DNA of 64,000 nt from Pseudomonadota bacterium (GCA_023412495.1 JAEYNP010000039.1:186001-250000); one strand, 5' to 3'. Shown: positions 42,655 to 52,256, counted from the first letter of the stretch. Notes: generated by a model not told the origin, from the letters alone. A program made the numbers and translations.

Positions 42655-44103
42655 TCACCTTCTCCCCGGATTCCGCATGGAGTCGGCAACCAGCTCCCAG
42701 ATATATTTGACCTCGATGGGCAGGTCGTACTCCTTGGCCAGCGATTTCAGCTGGTCCCGGCAGTTATGGCAGGGGACGATCACCAGCCGCACCCCGGCCT
42801 CGCTGATCTGTCTGGCCTTGATCCGGCCGTAAAAGACCCGCTCCTCGGCGAAGGGCATCGACCAGGCGCCCCCGCCTGCGCCGCAGCAGTAGGAGCTGTT
42901 GCCGTGGGGATGCAGCTCGCGGTAGTCCTCGCAGCAGGCCCTGATGATGGTCCGGGCCTCCTTGAAATAGGCCTGGCCGAAGGCTTTCAGCGACTTGCGC
43001 CCGTAGTTGCAGGAGTCGTGGTAGGCGACCGGCAGCCGATGGGCGCCGCTGTCGAGGTGGATCCTGCCCGACTCGAGGTACTCGAGCAGCAGGTCGAAGA
43101 CGGTGACGATCCTGAATTCCTTGAGGGCCTCCGGGTACCACAGGTTCAGCCCCAGCCGCGTGGCATAGTAGGCGTGGCCGCACTCCGGCAGCAGCAGCAC
43201 CTTGCAGTTCAGGCGCCGCATATTGTCCACGATCCGGCCGACCACAGTCTTCATCGCCTCGTCGTCGCCGGAAAAAAGCCCCCAGTTCACCCCATCCCAG
43301 TTCTCCGAAGGGATGGTCCAGGATTCTCCGGCGGTGTAGAAGATCCGCCACCACCACTTGAGGTTGTCCGGCTCGCCGAAGGGCAGTTTCGAGTTGATGG
43401 TGACCAGCACCCGCGCGCCGTGAACATCGATGGGCGTCTTGAAGCCAGGGCAACCGGACTCGTTCAGTTCCTCCCCCACGTCCTCGCAGAGAAAGACGAA
43501 ATCCTCCTTGGGTATGCCGAGGTTGTTGCCGCGCTCGAGGCACATGGTCACGCCGCGCTGGATCGGCCCCGGAACCTCGGAACGCTTGCGCGCCCCGCGG
43601 ATCCTGCGCATCAGGGCGACGATCTCGATCCCCGCCGGGCAGGACTCCTCGCACTTGCCGCACATCGTACACTTCCACGGCCAGTCGGAGGCGACGAGCT
43701 GCTCGTCCCGGCCGAGCACCGCCATGCGGACGACCTTGCGCGGATCGAGTCCATCAACACCGGAGATAGGGCAGATGCCGGCACAGGTGCCGCAGGTGAG
43801 GCAGGCGTCGGCCCAGGAAGGATCGGCGGCTAAGCTGCTCCGCCGGCCGTCCAGCTTGAGCGGCGGACGGTCGGATTTCGGCAGGGGATCGACTGTCCGG
43901 CCGCCCATGTTGGTGTCCGGATGGACATGGGGCTGCCGGCCGAACCTTTCGCAAAGCCTGCGGTAATCCTCGAACTTCATCAGGTACTTGCGCCCCGGGC
44001 CTTCCTTGGCGGGCAATGTGCCGGCATTTATCCAGTTCCGAATGGTGTTGCGATGGACACCGAATTCCTCCGCAAGCTCGCTGACCTTGAATTCATACAT
44101 CAT
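42655..44103 (-). CDS. HTH domain fused to an HdrC/HdrB-like Fe-S protein
   Basis: About 482 residues from ATG 44103 (AAAAGGTG upstream). Residues 1-55 are a MerR/excisionase-type helix-turn-helix (VSELAEEFGVHRNTIRNWIN, then GPGRKYLMKFEDYRRL). Residues 95-160 have two ferredoxin motifs (CLTCGTCAGICP and CTMCGKCEESCP, HdrC-like). Residues 220-480 form an HdrB/DsrK/TmcB-like cysteine-rich region: LLPECGHAYYA, YHDSCNYG, SSYCCGAGGG and VPCHNC. An N-terminal DNA-binding domain on such an enzyme is unusual. It leads the second Hdr cluster, 43 bp before hdrA. Confidence 0.9.
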   Translation of the reverse strand: MMYEFKVSELAEEFGVHRNTIRNWINAGTLPAKEGPGRKYLMKFEDYRRLCERFGRQPHVHPDTNMGGRTVDPLPKSDRPPLKLDGRRSSLAADPSWADACLTCGTCAGICPISGVDGLDPRKVVRMAVLGRDEQLVASDWPWKCTMCGKCEESCPAGIEIVALMRRIRGARKRSEVPGPIQRGVTMCLERGNNLGIPKEDFVFLCEDVGEELNESGCPGFKTPIDVHGARVLVTINSKLPFGEPDNLKWWWRIFYTAGESWTIPSENWDGVNWGLFSGDDEAMKTVVGRIVDNMRRLNCKVLLLPECGHAYYATRLGLNLWYPEALKEFRIVTVFDLLLEYLESGRIHLDSGAHRLPVAYHDSCNYGRKSLKAFGQAYFKEARTIIRACCEDYRELHPHGNSSYCCGAGGGAWSMPFAEERVFYGRIKARQISEAGVRLVIVPCHNCRDQLKSLAKEYDLPIEVKYIWELVADSMRNPGRR

Positions 44104-44858
44104 GACCGGGCACCTTTTGCCGACGTCGACGCTGTTTACCGAACCGGCCCGTGATCCCCGCGTAGGCGGTCGGTTTCCCTGGTTGATTGGTGGCTTGCGA
44201 CATACCTGCCCAAATCCCGGCGAAGGTACACCGCCGGGACGATTGGGACGGTGAATACTGCGCTCGCAAGTGGCCCACAATGGAGGGCTCTATATTATCC
44301 TTCTTCTCCAATTACAACTAGGCAAATTGTGCAAGTGATTCTCGCCTGAAATTCAATTACAGCATGGTTATCTCCAGCCACTGTTTCGTTCCCATAAAAC
44401 GGGATCTGAAATATCATCATGATTTTCAACATATATTTTTTATACCTCACGGCATCCGCGGTCCCGCAAACAGAAAAATCCCGCAATCATATCATTCTCT
44501 TTATCAAAATCATCTGCTCGATTTATATTCACCTGTCAAATACACGAATATCGAATTATCTCTTGTAATTTCCTGCAAAAAATAAAATCCTGACATATTC
44601 ACCGACTAAAAGAGCGATCCCCGCCTGGGACGGTACATGATGGTGGAGTCACTCGTGTGAAAGCGATACTGATTGAGGTTCGACCGAATATGCCATATGT
44701 TCCGGAATGTTATGCCACAGTTGATTTTCCAGGTTTTTCTTTGCCATCCCCCCATGTCTGTTGTACATTCTCCTCATTCTTGAGGCAGCGCCTTAATTGC
44801 AAAAAACGGTTTTTACCTGCACAGTGAGCAGGTTTATTTCAACCAAGGACGAAAGACA
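44104..44858. other. 755-bp gap without a supported gene
   Basis: The part near the Hdr cluster is GC-rich; the middle (44330-44600) is strongly AT-rich and likely holds the promoter of the HTH-Hdr gene on the minus strand. A 56-codon GTG frame (44657-44827, starting MKAILIEVRPN) is present on the plus strand but has no family match I know. No tRNA fold was found. Confidence 0.5.
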
Positions 44859-45452
44859 ATGGCAGAAATAAAGAGCACCATGGACATGGTTCTGGAACGC
44901 GCCGCCAGGATGGCCGCAGCAGCTCCCGCCGAGACCGACAACGAAGACCTGATCAAAAAAGGTATGCGTCTGGGCGCCGACTATCTCAACCGCAAGAACA
45001 TCGATCTCGCAAAGGAACTCGCCGGCCAACCGGCGGGGGAGCAGGCGGACGTGCGCAGGGGCATGGCCCAGACGCTGCTCCGCAATGTGGTCCTGCCCCG
45101 CAGCCCCGAACTTCAGGAGTCCGGCGAACTGGCGGTGAAGGGCATCATGGCTCTCTCCGGCAAGAACCGCGATATCGCGACGGTCTGTAGGGAACTGGAA
45201 CAGATAATCCAGCAGTACGGCCAGCACAAGGAACAGATGACCCAGCAGTTGGAAGAGGCGATCCGGACCCAGCTCGAACATCAGGGCGGCAGGGGCCAGG
45301 GTGGCAAGCTGGGCGGCAAGATCAATCCGGCGATGCACCCGCAGTACCGGGAGGAACTGGCACGGATGACGAACGGGCTGAACAGCCAGTACACCGACGC
45401 CCTGGATCAGCGCAAGGATATGATCCTTCAGCTGCTTTCGTCAGCCCGCTGA
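44859..45452 (+). CDS. Conserved small helical protein, function unknown
   Basis: A 197-residue, probably all-helical soluble protein. It begins MAEIKSTMDMVLERAARMA, like a family of unknown function common in Desulfobacterota and related bacteria (DUF6657-like, from memory and not verified). Long Gln/Glu-rich helices (RELEQIIQQYGQHKEQMTQQ) and a glycine-rich patch (HQGGRGQGGKLGG) precede a C-terminal helix. The M24 peptidase gene starts 34 bp later, suggesting one transcript of three or four genes. Confidence 0.75.
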   Translation: MAEIKSTMDMVLERAARMAAAAPAETDNEDLIKKGMRLGADYLNRKNIDLAKELAGQPAGEQADVRRGMAQTLLRNVVLPRSPELQESGELAVKGIMALSGKNRDIATVCRELEQIIQQYGQHKEQMTQQLEEAIRTQLEHQGGRGQGGKLGGKINPAMHPQYREELARMTNGLNSQYTDALDQRKDMILQLLSSAR

Positions 45453-45486
45453 TTGCAAGCATTCTCCCTTCCTCCTACATCGCCAT

Positions 45487-46587
45487 ATGGACTATCCCCA
45501 GCGGATCGCCAGGCTCCAGGCCCGGCTGCGCCGACAAAAAATCGACGCCCTCCTGGTCGGCCAGCCGGAGAATCGGCGCTATCTGAGCGGTTTTTCAAGC
45601 ACCGACCACTCCATTGCCGAATCCTCGGGGGTGCTTCTCATCCCCTCCCGCGACAAAATCCGCCTGCTCACCGATTTCCGCTACAAGCTCCAGGCGGAGC
45701 GGGAAGTGCCCTGGGCTGAGGTCATCCTCTACCCGAAAGGACTCCTCGTCCTCCTGGCTGAACTGCTCCCGGATCTCGGTGTCGCGCGGCTCGCCTTCGA
45801 AAGCCATTACACCCTCCACTCTTCTGCGGCAAGATTGCAGGAAAAGCTCGGCGCGAAGGGGATCGAGTTCCTTCCCGTCGAGGGGTTGGTGGAGACAATG
45901 CGCCAGGTCAAAGACGAGGAGGAGATCGAGCTTATTCGCCGCTCCGTGCGCCTGAATGAGGAAGTCTTCGCCGAGGTGTACGGTACGCTTTCCGGTGCAG
46001 AGACGGAAATCGACATCGCCCTGGCCATCGAGGCGACCATGCGCAGGCGCGGGGCGGAGGGTCCGAGCTTTTCCACCATCGTCGCGAGCGGCGAAAACGG
46101 TGCCCTGCCCCACGCCGTCCCCGGACGGACGAGGATCAGGGCAAATGCTTCCCTCACCATCGATATGGGCCTGATTCTCGACGGCTACTGCTCCGACATG
46201 ACCAGGACTTTCGTGCCGAGCAAAGCGGCCGCGCGCTATCTCGAGCTGCACCGACTGGTGCGAAAGGCGCAGCTTGCCGGGATGGCCGCCATACGAGCGG
46301 GAGTGCGAGCTGCTGGCGTTGACCGGGCAGCCCGCCGAATTATCGCCGAGGCAGGCTACGGCGACTGTTTCGGCCACTCCCTCGGCCATGGAGTGGGCCT
46401 GGCCGTCCACGAAGAACCGCGGGTCTCGGCCCGCAACAACAGGCAACTCAGGCCCGGCATGGTGGTCACCGTCGAGCCGGGCATATATATCCCGGGCTGG
46501 GGCGGTATCCGGCTCGAAAACATGGTGGTCGTCCGCGAGGACGGCTGCGAAAACCTCAACAGCGATACAACCTGGCTCGATATATGA
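45487..46587 (+). CDS. M24 metallopeptidase, Xaa-Pro aminopeptidase type
   Basis: A 366-residue cytoplasmic peptidase that removes residues before proline. Residues 1-125 are a creatinase-type N-terminal domain (ALLVGQPENRRYLSGFSS). The pita-bread domain keeps all five metal ligands: Asp in IDMGLILDGYCSDMTRTF (two), His in GHSLGHGVGL, Glu in TVEPGIYIPGWGG and Glu in IRLENMVVV. The stop overlaps the PhoH start (ATGA). Confidence 0.94.
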   Translation: MDYPQRIARLQARLRRQKIDALLVGQPENRRYLSGFSSTDHSIAESSGVLLIPSRDKIRLLTDFRYKLQAEREVPWAEVILYPKGLLVLLAELLPDLGVARLAFESHYTLHSSAARLQEKLGAKGIEFLPVEGLVETMRQVKDEEEIELIRRSVRLNEEVFAEVYGTLSGAETEIDIALAIEATMRRRGAEGPSFSTIVASGENGALPHAVPGRTRIRANASLTIDMGLILDGYCSDMTRTFVPSKAAARYLELHRLVRKAQLAGMAAIRAGVRAAGVDRAARRIIAEAGYGDCFGHSLGHGVGLAVHEEPRVSARNNRQLRPGMVVTVEPGIYIPGWGGIRLENMVVVREDGCENLNSDTTWLDI

Positions 46588-47900
46588 AAGGTCCGAAATA
46601 TTTTGTCCTCGACACCAACGTCCTGCTCCACAACCCGGAGTCGATCAACTCCTTCGGCGATAACTACGTGGTTCTGCCGATGACGGTGATCGAAGAGCTC
46701 GACAATTTCAAACGCATCAACGACGAGCTGGGCCGCAGCGCCCGCCACGTCATCCGCCAGCTCGACCACCTCCGGACCGAGGGTAATCTCAAGGACGGGG
46801 TGAAACTGGCCAACGGCGGCGTCCTAAAAATCTCCCTGGAAGAGAACAGCGGCATCAAGGGCAGCTTCCTCGACATGTCGGTCCCCGACAACCGGATTCT
46901 TGCCGTGGCCACCAACCTGGCCGCCCAGAAGGAAAAGGTCATCTTCGTCTCCAAGGATATCAGCGCCCGGCTGAAGGCCGACGCCCTGGGGCTCGAGGTC
47001 ATGGACTTCGAACAGCAGAAATGCGATTTCGACAGCCTCTACCGCGGCTGGCGGGAAGTGGAAGTCGGCGGGGAAATGATCGACGCCTTCTACAGGGACA
47101 AGGTTCTCGCCCTGCCGGGCGGCAACTTCATCGCCAACGAGTTCGTCATCCTGAAAGACCGGGACAATGTCAAGCACACCGGATTTGCCCGGGCCGTCGC
47201 GAGGGACAGCGTGGTCCACCTCGACCCGAACTTCGAGAGCGCGTGGGAGCTGAAGGCCCGCTCAAAGGAGCAGCGGATGGCGCTCGAGCTGCTCATGGAC
47301 CCGAAGATCAACCTCATCACCCTGATCGGCCGGGCCGGGACCGGCAAGACGCTTTTGGCCCTGGCCGCCGGCCTGCATTGCGTGCTCCGCCTGGAGACCT
47401 ACGACAAGCTGCTGGTCTCACGGCCGATCATCCCCATGGGCCGGGATATCGGCTACCTGCCCGGGACCAAGGACGATAAGCTGAGCCTGTGGATGCAGCC
47501 GATCTTCGACAATCTCGCCTACCTCATGCGTCTGAGCCACAAGTTCGAGGAGGGCACGGTGCAGAACAGGATCGCCCAGCTCATCAAGAACCAGCAGATC
47601 GAATTGGAGGCGCTGACTTACATCCGGGGCCGGTCGATCCCCGACCAGTTCGTCATCGTCGACGAGGCCCAAAACCTCACGCCCCACGAGGTGAAGACCA
47701 TCGTCTCCCGGGCCGGCGAAAACACCAAAATGGTCATCACCGGCGACCCAAACCAGATCGACAACCCCTACCTGGACGCCTCGTCCAACGGCCTGGCCTA
47801 TGCCGTCGAGAAGCTCAAAGGGCAGCCGCTTTACGGCCACGTGACTCTCAGCAAGAGCGAACGGAGCCCCCTGTCGGCCATCGCCGCCGATTTCCTTTAA
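46584..47900 (+). CDS. PIN domain-PhoH ATPase fusion
   Basis: A 438-residue protein. Residues 1-135 form a PIN nuclease domain (FVLDTNVLLHNPESI, ELDNFKR, DNRILAVA with acidic residues). Residues 225-438 form a PhoH ATPase: Walker A GRAGTGKTLLAL, Walker B FVIVDEAQNLTP and VITGDPNQIDNP. PhoH2-type proteins couple RNA cleavage to ATP-driven unwinding. The PhoH2/YlaK domain order is complete. It is coupled to the M24 gene. Confidence 0.94.
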   Translation: MKGPKYFVLDTNVLLHNPESINSFGDNYVVLPMTVIEELDNFKRINDELGRSARHVIRQLDHLRTEGNLKDGVKLANGGVLKISLEENSGIKGSFLDMSVPDNRILAVATNLAAQKEKVIFVSKDISARLKADALGLEVMDFEQQKCDFDSLYRGWREVEVGGEMIDAFYRDKVLALPGGNFIANEFVILKDRDNVKHTGFARAVARDSVVHLDPNFESAWELKARSKEQRMALELLMDPKINLITLIGRAGTGKTLLALAAGLHCVLRLETYDKLLVSRPIIPMGRDIGYLPGTKDDKLSLWMQPIFDNLAYLMRLSHKFEEGTVQNRIAQLIKNQQIELEALTYIRGRSIPDQFVIVDEAQNLTPHEVKTIVSRAGENTKMVITGDPNQIDNPYLDASSNGLAYAVEKLKGQPLYGHVTLSKSERSPLSAIAADFL

Positions 47901-47914
47901 CAGGTGCAATAAAA

Positions 47915-48247
47915 ATGCGACAGATCGTTATCGACGAACTCTCCCCCATGGAGCGGGACAACATCGACTCCTACCTGAAGAGAACCCTCAAGCCGGGGCC
48001 GATGATCGGCCTCTACTGGATCGAGCTGCCGCCCGACCTGTTCAGCGAGGCCCAGCAGGGCCACGAGGAGCACGGCCCCTTCTACCTGGCGGTGGAGTTG
48101 ACCGGCACTGCGGTGAAATTCGAGCTGCTGGTGCGCAGCCAGTCGAACCTGCACTGTACGTGCATCGCCCACGCCACCGCCATCCAGCGCCAGTTCGTGC
48201 TCGATTTCATCGATCGGATGGTGGCGGAGGAGTTCATCAAGGCCTAG
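47915..48247 (+). CDS. Conserved small protein, function unknown
   Basis: A 110-residue protein from ATG 47915, 14 bp after phoH; the frame itself is open far upstream inside phoH, but that part is a shadow. It reads QIVIDELSPMERDNIDSYL, GLYWIELPPDLFSEAQ, then strand-like AVELTGTAVKFELLVRSQS and CTCIAHATAIQRQFVLDFID. The mixed alpha/beta pattern looks real, and the gene order suggests co-expression with phoH. I do not recognise the family. Confidence 0.7.
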   Translation: MRQIVIDELSPMERDNIDSYLKRTLKPGPMIGLYWIELPPDLFSEAQQGHEEHGPFYLAVELTGTAVKFELLVRSQSNLHCTCIAHATAIQRQFVLDFIDRMVAEEFIKA

Positions 48248-48285
48248 GAGGCCTTTCGGGAAAGGATCATAATTTTGACAGGCTC

Positions 48286-48819
48286 TTAGAGTTGCATGGT
48301 CACGTGTATCACCCCGTCTTCATGCTTCGCCTGCAGGTCGAGTCCGCTTCGTTTAAAGACGGTGAGCATCGCAGTGTTGCCGGCGAGGACCTCCGCCTCA
48401 AAACTTTTTATGCCCTGTGCTCGCGCGATTCCGACCAAATGTCCCAGCAGGCGGCCTGCGATGCCCTGGCCCTGATAATCCTCCTCCACGAGGAAGGCAA
48501 CCTCTGCGGAGAGCGCAGATCCATGCCCGGCCGGCAGCACGGCGTATCGCGCTGCGCCGATAATGACCTCCCTTTCCGGACCGACGGCGGTTACGACCAG
48601 GCCCACGTCTCTTACGAAATCCAATTCAGTGATCATCGCCAGATCCGCTTGGGAGAGGGAGGTCTTGTGGTGAAAAAAACGAGTATAGATAGTCTCCGCT
48701 TCGAGATTGCTGAATGCCTCGACGAGCAGGTCCTTATCACTGGGACGCACAGCCCTGATAGTCACGGTCATGCCGTTTTTCAGCGTCTCGCGGGTCTCGA
48801 AACCCTTTGCATCAATCAT
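48286..48819 (-). CDS. GNAT-family N-acetyltransferase
   Basis: About 177 residues from ATG 48819; the frame extends further upstream through poor sequence. It has VTIRAVRPSDKDLLVEAFSN, SAEVAFLVEEDYQGQGIAGR (motif A, with Q-G-Q-G-I-A for the acetyl-CoA pyrophosphate) and FEAEVLAGNTAMLTVFKRSG. The start and motif A resemble the acetyltransferase domain of acyl-CoA synthetase-linked protein lysine acetyltransferases (Pat type), but a substrate cannot be assigned. It faces the phoH unit. Confidence 0.92.
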   Translation of the reverse strand: MIDAKGFETRETLKNGMTVTIRAVRPSDKDLLVEAFSNLEAETIYTRFFHHKTSLSQADLAMITELDFVRDVGLVVTAVGPEREVIIGAARYAVLPAGHGSALSAEVAFLVEEDYQGQGIAGRLLGHLVGIARAQGIKSFEAEVLAGNTAMLTVFKRSGLDLQAKHEDGVIHVTMQL

Positions 48820-49051
48820 GACATCTGCCTCTCGTGAAATGTGACGGGTAATCTGCGCCTGTTCCAGGCTCGTCACGATCCCAAAACCGCGGGAACGGCC
48901 GCAACAGGCGAAACAGTTCCAGAGCAATTCATTCAAATATAGCACACATCGAAATTTACCTAAACTTTTATTGGAGCCGATTACTGGGTTCGTCGAGGCG
49001 GACTCGCCAATGGCGGCGACACTGGGTTGTCTGAAATTCGTCAACCGGAAT

Positions 49052-49702
49052 CTATTCGGAAGGCGAAAGAACCGCCTGCAATTTCCTGATCCGGCCGGGG
49101 ATATCCGGTGCGCCGACAATTTCGGTAACCAGGCAGATGGTCCTGGCGCCGCGCCGGACCACCTCGTGAATATTGTGGAGCTTGATGCCGCCGATGGCGA
49201 CCCAGGGCAGGGAGATGTTGTCGCGGACCCATTCCAGGTAGGAAAAGCCGACCGGATCGCAGACGTCGTCCTTGGTCTTGGTGACGAAGATTGGGCCCAC
49301 GCCGATATAGTCGGCGCCGCAGTTGACCGCCTCCTTCGCCTGCTCCGGCGAATGGGTGGAAAGGCCGATGATCTTATCCGGTCCGACCAGCTTTCTCACC
49401 TCGGCCACTGGCAGGTCGTCCTGGCCGACATGGACCCCGTCGGCTCCCACCATCATGGCCACGTCCACGTGGTCGTTGACGATGAAGGTGACCCCGGCGG
49501 CCCGGGTCATCTCCCTGATTTTCAGGCATTCCGCGAAGATTTCGGCAGAGCTCTTGTCCTTCTTCTTCTCGCGATACTGGATGATCTTGATGCCGCCGGC
49601 GATCATCTGCCGGACCACCTCGAAATTGTCGCGTCCGGCGGAGAATTTCTCGGCGGTGATGCCGTAGAGGCCAGCGGGCAGGACGTTTTTGTTCTCAGTC
49701 AT
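49052..49702 (-). CDS. thiE: Thiamine-phosphate synthase
   Basis: About 216 residues from ATG 49702, overlapping the thiF stop. This TIM barrel joins the pyrimidine (HMP-PP) and thiazole phosphate to give thiamine phosphate. Visible: AGLYGITAEKF, IIQYREKKKDKS (the diphosphate-binding Q-x-R), FIVNDHVDVAMMVGADGVHVGQDDLPV and GADYIGVGPIFVTKTK, followed by VAIGGI. Last gene of the thi operon. Confidence 0.95.
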   Translation of the reverse strand: MTENKNVLPAGLYGITAEKFSAGRDNFEVVRQMIAGGIKIIQYREKKKDKSSAEIFAECLKIREMTRAAGVTFIVNDHVDVAMMVGADGVHVGQDDLPVAEVRKLVGPDKIIGLSTHSPEQAKEAVNCGADYIGVGPIFVTKTKDDVCDPVGFSYLEWVRDNISLPWVAIGGIKLHNIHEVVRRGARTICLVTEIVGAPDIPGRIRKLQAVLSPSE

Positions 49703-50229
49703 GGTAACACCTTCTGCAGGACGATATCCGCCATCATGGCGGCAATGATGCTTATTTTCGGGCAATACAATGTATTTTCCCGAAAATCGCTGACAAAATC
49801 GCCGACAATCGTGCAATTGCCGAGGCGATGCACTCGAATGGAACCAAGCCCCCTCCCGGCGATGCCCGAGGCGGAGACGATGGGCAGCCCGCTGCCGGCG
49901 AAGGCCTCGATGAGCTGCTTCTTGCTTGCCTGGTCGTCGAAGCCCTCGACCAGGACATCGCAGCCGGCGAAGGTCTCTACCATATTGGCAGGTTCCAGCC
50001 GCAGCTGCCGGGTCTCGATTTCAGCTGCCGGGGCAATGCGCAGGAGGTTCTCCCGCAGCACATCCACTTTTGGCCGGCCAAGCTGGTCGGCAAAATAGAA
50101 CTGGCGGTTGAGGTTGGACGGTTCCACCCGGTCGAAATCGACCAGCAAAAACGAATCTACGCCGGCGCGGACCAGATTGACCGCCACATTCGAGCCGATG
50201 CCGCCGACTCCGGCTATCCCCACCTTCAT
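49699..50229 (-). CDS. thiF: ThiF-type adenylyltransferase for ThiS
   Basis: A 176-residue E1-like enzyme that adenylates the ThiS C-terminus. It has the nucleotide loop GVGGIGSNVAVNL, VDFDRVEPSNLNRQFYF and the later VEGFDDQASKKQL. It is shorter than ThiF or MoeB and lacks the C-terminal zinc CxxC pairs, as in the short ThiF forms of anaerobes. Coupled to thiE by an ATGA overlap; separated from thiH by 135 bp containing a repeat fragment. Confidence 0.92.
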   Translation of the reverse strand: MKVGIAGVGGIGSNVAVNLVRAGVDSFLLVDFDRVEPSNLNRQFYFADQLGRPKVDVLRENLLRIAPAAEIETRQLRLEPANMVETFAGCDVLVEGFDDQASKKQLIEAFAGSGLPIVSASGIAGRGLGSIRVHRLGNCTIVGDFVSDFRENTLYCPKISIIAAMMADIVLQKVLP

Positions 50230-50304
50230 GAGTGCCTTACCCCTGAAAGTCTGTAATAAACATTAACAAGAAATCTGGAGCTTCCTTTGAAATCAAGCAC
50301 GTAG

Positions 50305-50364
50305 AATTACCACCAAGGCACTTATCCCTCACAAGGACCGAACTGAGTAGCCCCTTGTGGGGTG
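50305..50364. repeat. Degenerate fragment of the dispersed hairpin element (copy G)
   Basis: AAGGCACTTATCCCTCACAAGGACCGAACTGAGTAGCCCC resembles, in short runs, AAGGTACTTATACCCCTCAAG and GGTACTGAAAAGAGTCCCC of copy A. It fills the thiH-thiF gap. Confidence 0.5.
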
Positions 50365-51474
50365 TCAGATCATGTCCCAGTCTTTGTAGACCGGCTGATA
50401 GCCCGCCGCCCGGATCGCCTGGACCACCTCGGCCACGCTCCGTTCATCCGTTATCTCGAACTGCGGCGAACCGGCATCTGCCTTCTGTTCGCCATAGCCT
50501 CCCACCCCCGTGCAGGACCCGGCCGAAAACCGGGTGGCGCCGAGGCGGATGAGATGGTCACGAAACGCCGCCCGCTCCCGGGTGGAGATAGTCAGCCCGG
50601 CCCGCGGCAGAAAGCAGCGCAGGGCCGTCAGGAACTGGACGAAGTCGCGGTCGCTCGCGGCAAAATCCGGCCGGTAATCGCCCTCCGCCGGGTTCATCCG
50701 CGGCAGCGACAGGCTGATCTCGGTCTGCAGGAAGGTGCCCTCCAGGTACTTGGCATGCAGGCCGCTGAGAAAAACCTCCCTCCGCACCTCGCCAAGTCCC
50801 ACCAGCACACCGATATTGACCATGCGAAAGCCCGCCCTGGCGCCGCGCTCCGGGGCGTCCAGACGCCAGCGGAAGTCAGCTTTCGGGCCCGCCTTGTGCA
50901 CCAGGGCGTAGCGGCTCTCGTCGTAGACCTCCTGGTAGAGGGTGAGCCCGTCGACGCCCGCCTCCTTCAGGCGGCGGTAGTCTTCTTCGGCCATGGGCAT
51001 GATCTCGATGGACACCGAGGCGAAGTACCTCTTCAGCAGCCGCACCGCCTCTTCCAAATAGTCGATCGGGGTCACCGCCGGGGCCTCTCCGGTGAGCAGC
51101 AGCAGGTGGCGCATGCCGGTCGCGGCGATGGACCGCGCCTCCGCCTCGATCTCGGCCATGGTGAGTTTTTTTCGCCGTATCCGGTTGCCCCTGTGGAAGC
51201 CGCAGTAAATGCACTCGTTGGCGCAGTAATTGGAAATATAGAGCGGGATGTAGAGCTGAATGGTCCGGCCGAAATACTGCACGGTGAGCTGGTGGGCTTT
51301 CTGCGCCATCGCCTCGAGGTGGCCGGCGGCGAGCGGACTGAGCAGCACCAGGAAGTCGGTCTCCGTGAGCCTGTCGGCGGCGAGTGCCCGGTCCACTTGG
51401 CTAGGGGTCACCCGGGCGAAAAAGTCCTGAAAGTCAAAATCCCGATATCGTTCGACCGTGGCATAAAAGGACAA
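50365..51474 (-). CDS. thiH: 2-iminoacetate synthase, radical SAM
   Basis: A 369-residue radical SAM enzyme that splits tyrosine to make dehydroglycine for the thiazole ring. The cluster motif reads CANECIYCGF (C-x3-C-x2-C, about 88-97), followed by RRKKLTMAEIEAEARSIAATG and LLLTGEAP. The C-terminal cysteines (SCTGVGGYG) also fit ThiH. ThiH rather than the oxygen-dependent ThiO is expected in an anaerobe. It follows thiG by 11 bp. Confidence 0.96.
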   Translation of the reverse strand: MSFYATVERYRDFDFQDFFARVTPSQVDRALAADRLTETDFLVLLSPLAAGHLEAMAQKAHQLTVQYFGRTIQLYIPLYISNYCANECIYCGFHRGNRIRRKKLTMAEIEAEARSIAATGMRHLLLLTGEAPAVTPIDYLEEAVRLLKRYFASVSIEIMPMAEEDYRRLKEAGVDGLTLYQEVYDESRYALVHKAGPKADFRWRLDAPERGARAGFRMVNIGVLVGLGEVRREVFLSGLHAKYLEGTFLQTEISLSLPRMNPAEGDYRPDFAASDRDFVQFLTALRCFLPRAGLTISTRERAAFRDHLIRLGATRFSAGSCTGVGGYGEQKADAGSPQFEITDERSVAEVVQAIRAAGYQPVYKDWDMI

Positions 51475-51485
51475 GGCTATTCCCC

Positions 51486-52253
51486 CTATTCGAGAAAACC
51501 GGTGAGCGGCGACGAAGCCCGGGCGGTGACGCTCTGCCCGGCGAGTTTCGCCAGATACCCGAGCCGCCCTGCTTCCACCGCCAGGGCAAAGGCCCGCCCC
51601 ATCAAAGCTGGATCCTCGGCGGTGGCGATAGCGGTATTGACCAGCACCGCATCGGCGCCCATCTCCATCGCCTCGGCGGCCTGTGAAGGCCGGCCGATCC
51701 CGGCGTCGACCACCACCGGCACCCGGCAGTTCTCGATGAGGAGCGAGATGAGCGATCTGGTCTCCAACCCGCGGTTGCTGCCGATGGGGGCGCCAAGCGG
51801 CATGACCGCCGCGGCACCGGCATCTTCCAGTTTTCTCGCCAGCGGCAGATCGGGCAGGACGTAGGGCAGGACGATGAAGCCCTCCTCGGCCAGGATCTCG
51901 GTAGCTTTCAAGGTTTCGTAATTATCGGGCATCAGGTACTTCATGTCGGTGATCACCTCGATCTTGACGAAGTCGCCGCAGCCGGCGGCGCGGGCGATTC
52001 TGGCAATGCGCACCGCTTCCTCTGCTGTCCGGGCCCCCGAAGTGTTGGGCAGAAGAACCACATCCTTCGGGATGAAATCCAGGATGTTCTCCGCCGCTCC
52101 CTCCTGATCGATGCGCCTCAAGGCCACGGTGATCATCTCCGAACCGCTCGCGGCGAGCATCTTCGGGATCCAGCTCCGGGTGGCGAACTTGCCGGTCCCG
52201 GTGAAGAGGCGGCTGGAAAAGGCTCGGCCACCGATCGTCAATATGTCGTCCAC
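51486..52253 (-). CDS. thiG: Thiazole synthase
   Basis: A 255-residue TIM barrel that builds the thiamine thiazole from deoxyxylulose phosphate, dehydroglycine and ThiS thiocarboxylate. Visible: [52 protein letters not shown] and the phosphate-binding APIGSNRGL and [32 protein letters not shown]. It starts 3 bp after thiS. Confidence 0.97.
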   Translation of the reverse strand: MDDILTIGGRAFSSRLFTGTGKFATRSWIPKMLAASGSEMITVALRRIDQEGAAENILDFIPKDVVLLPNTSGARTAEEAVRIARIARAAGCGDFVKIEVITDMKYLMPDNYETLKATEILAEEGFIVLPYVLPDLPLARKLEDAGAAAVMPLGAPIGSNRGLETRSLISLLIENCRVPVVVDAGIGRPSQAAEAMEMGADAVLVNTAIATAEDPALMGRAFALAVEAGRLGYLAKLAGQSVTARASSPLTGFLE

Positions 52254-52256
52254 GGT

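Noticed and set aside
39381..42710. Plus-strand frame of 1109 codons opposite the second hdrA
   Set aside because: Antisense shadow of hdrA with no domain and shadow-like composition.
44670..44690. GGTTCGACC, resembling a tRNA T-loop
   Set aside because: No acceptor, D or anticodon stems could be built around it.
44657..44827. GTG frame of 56 codons in the large gap before 44859
   Set aside because: No family, weak ribosome site, and no sign of selection; noted only in the gap entry.
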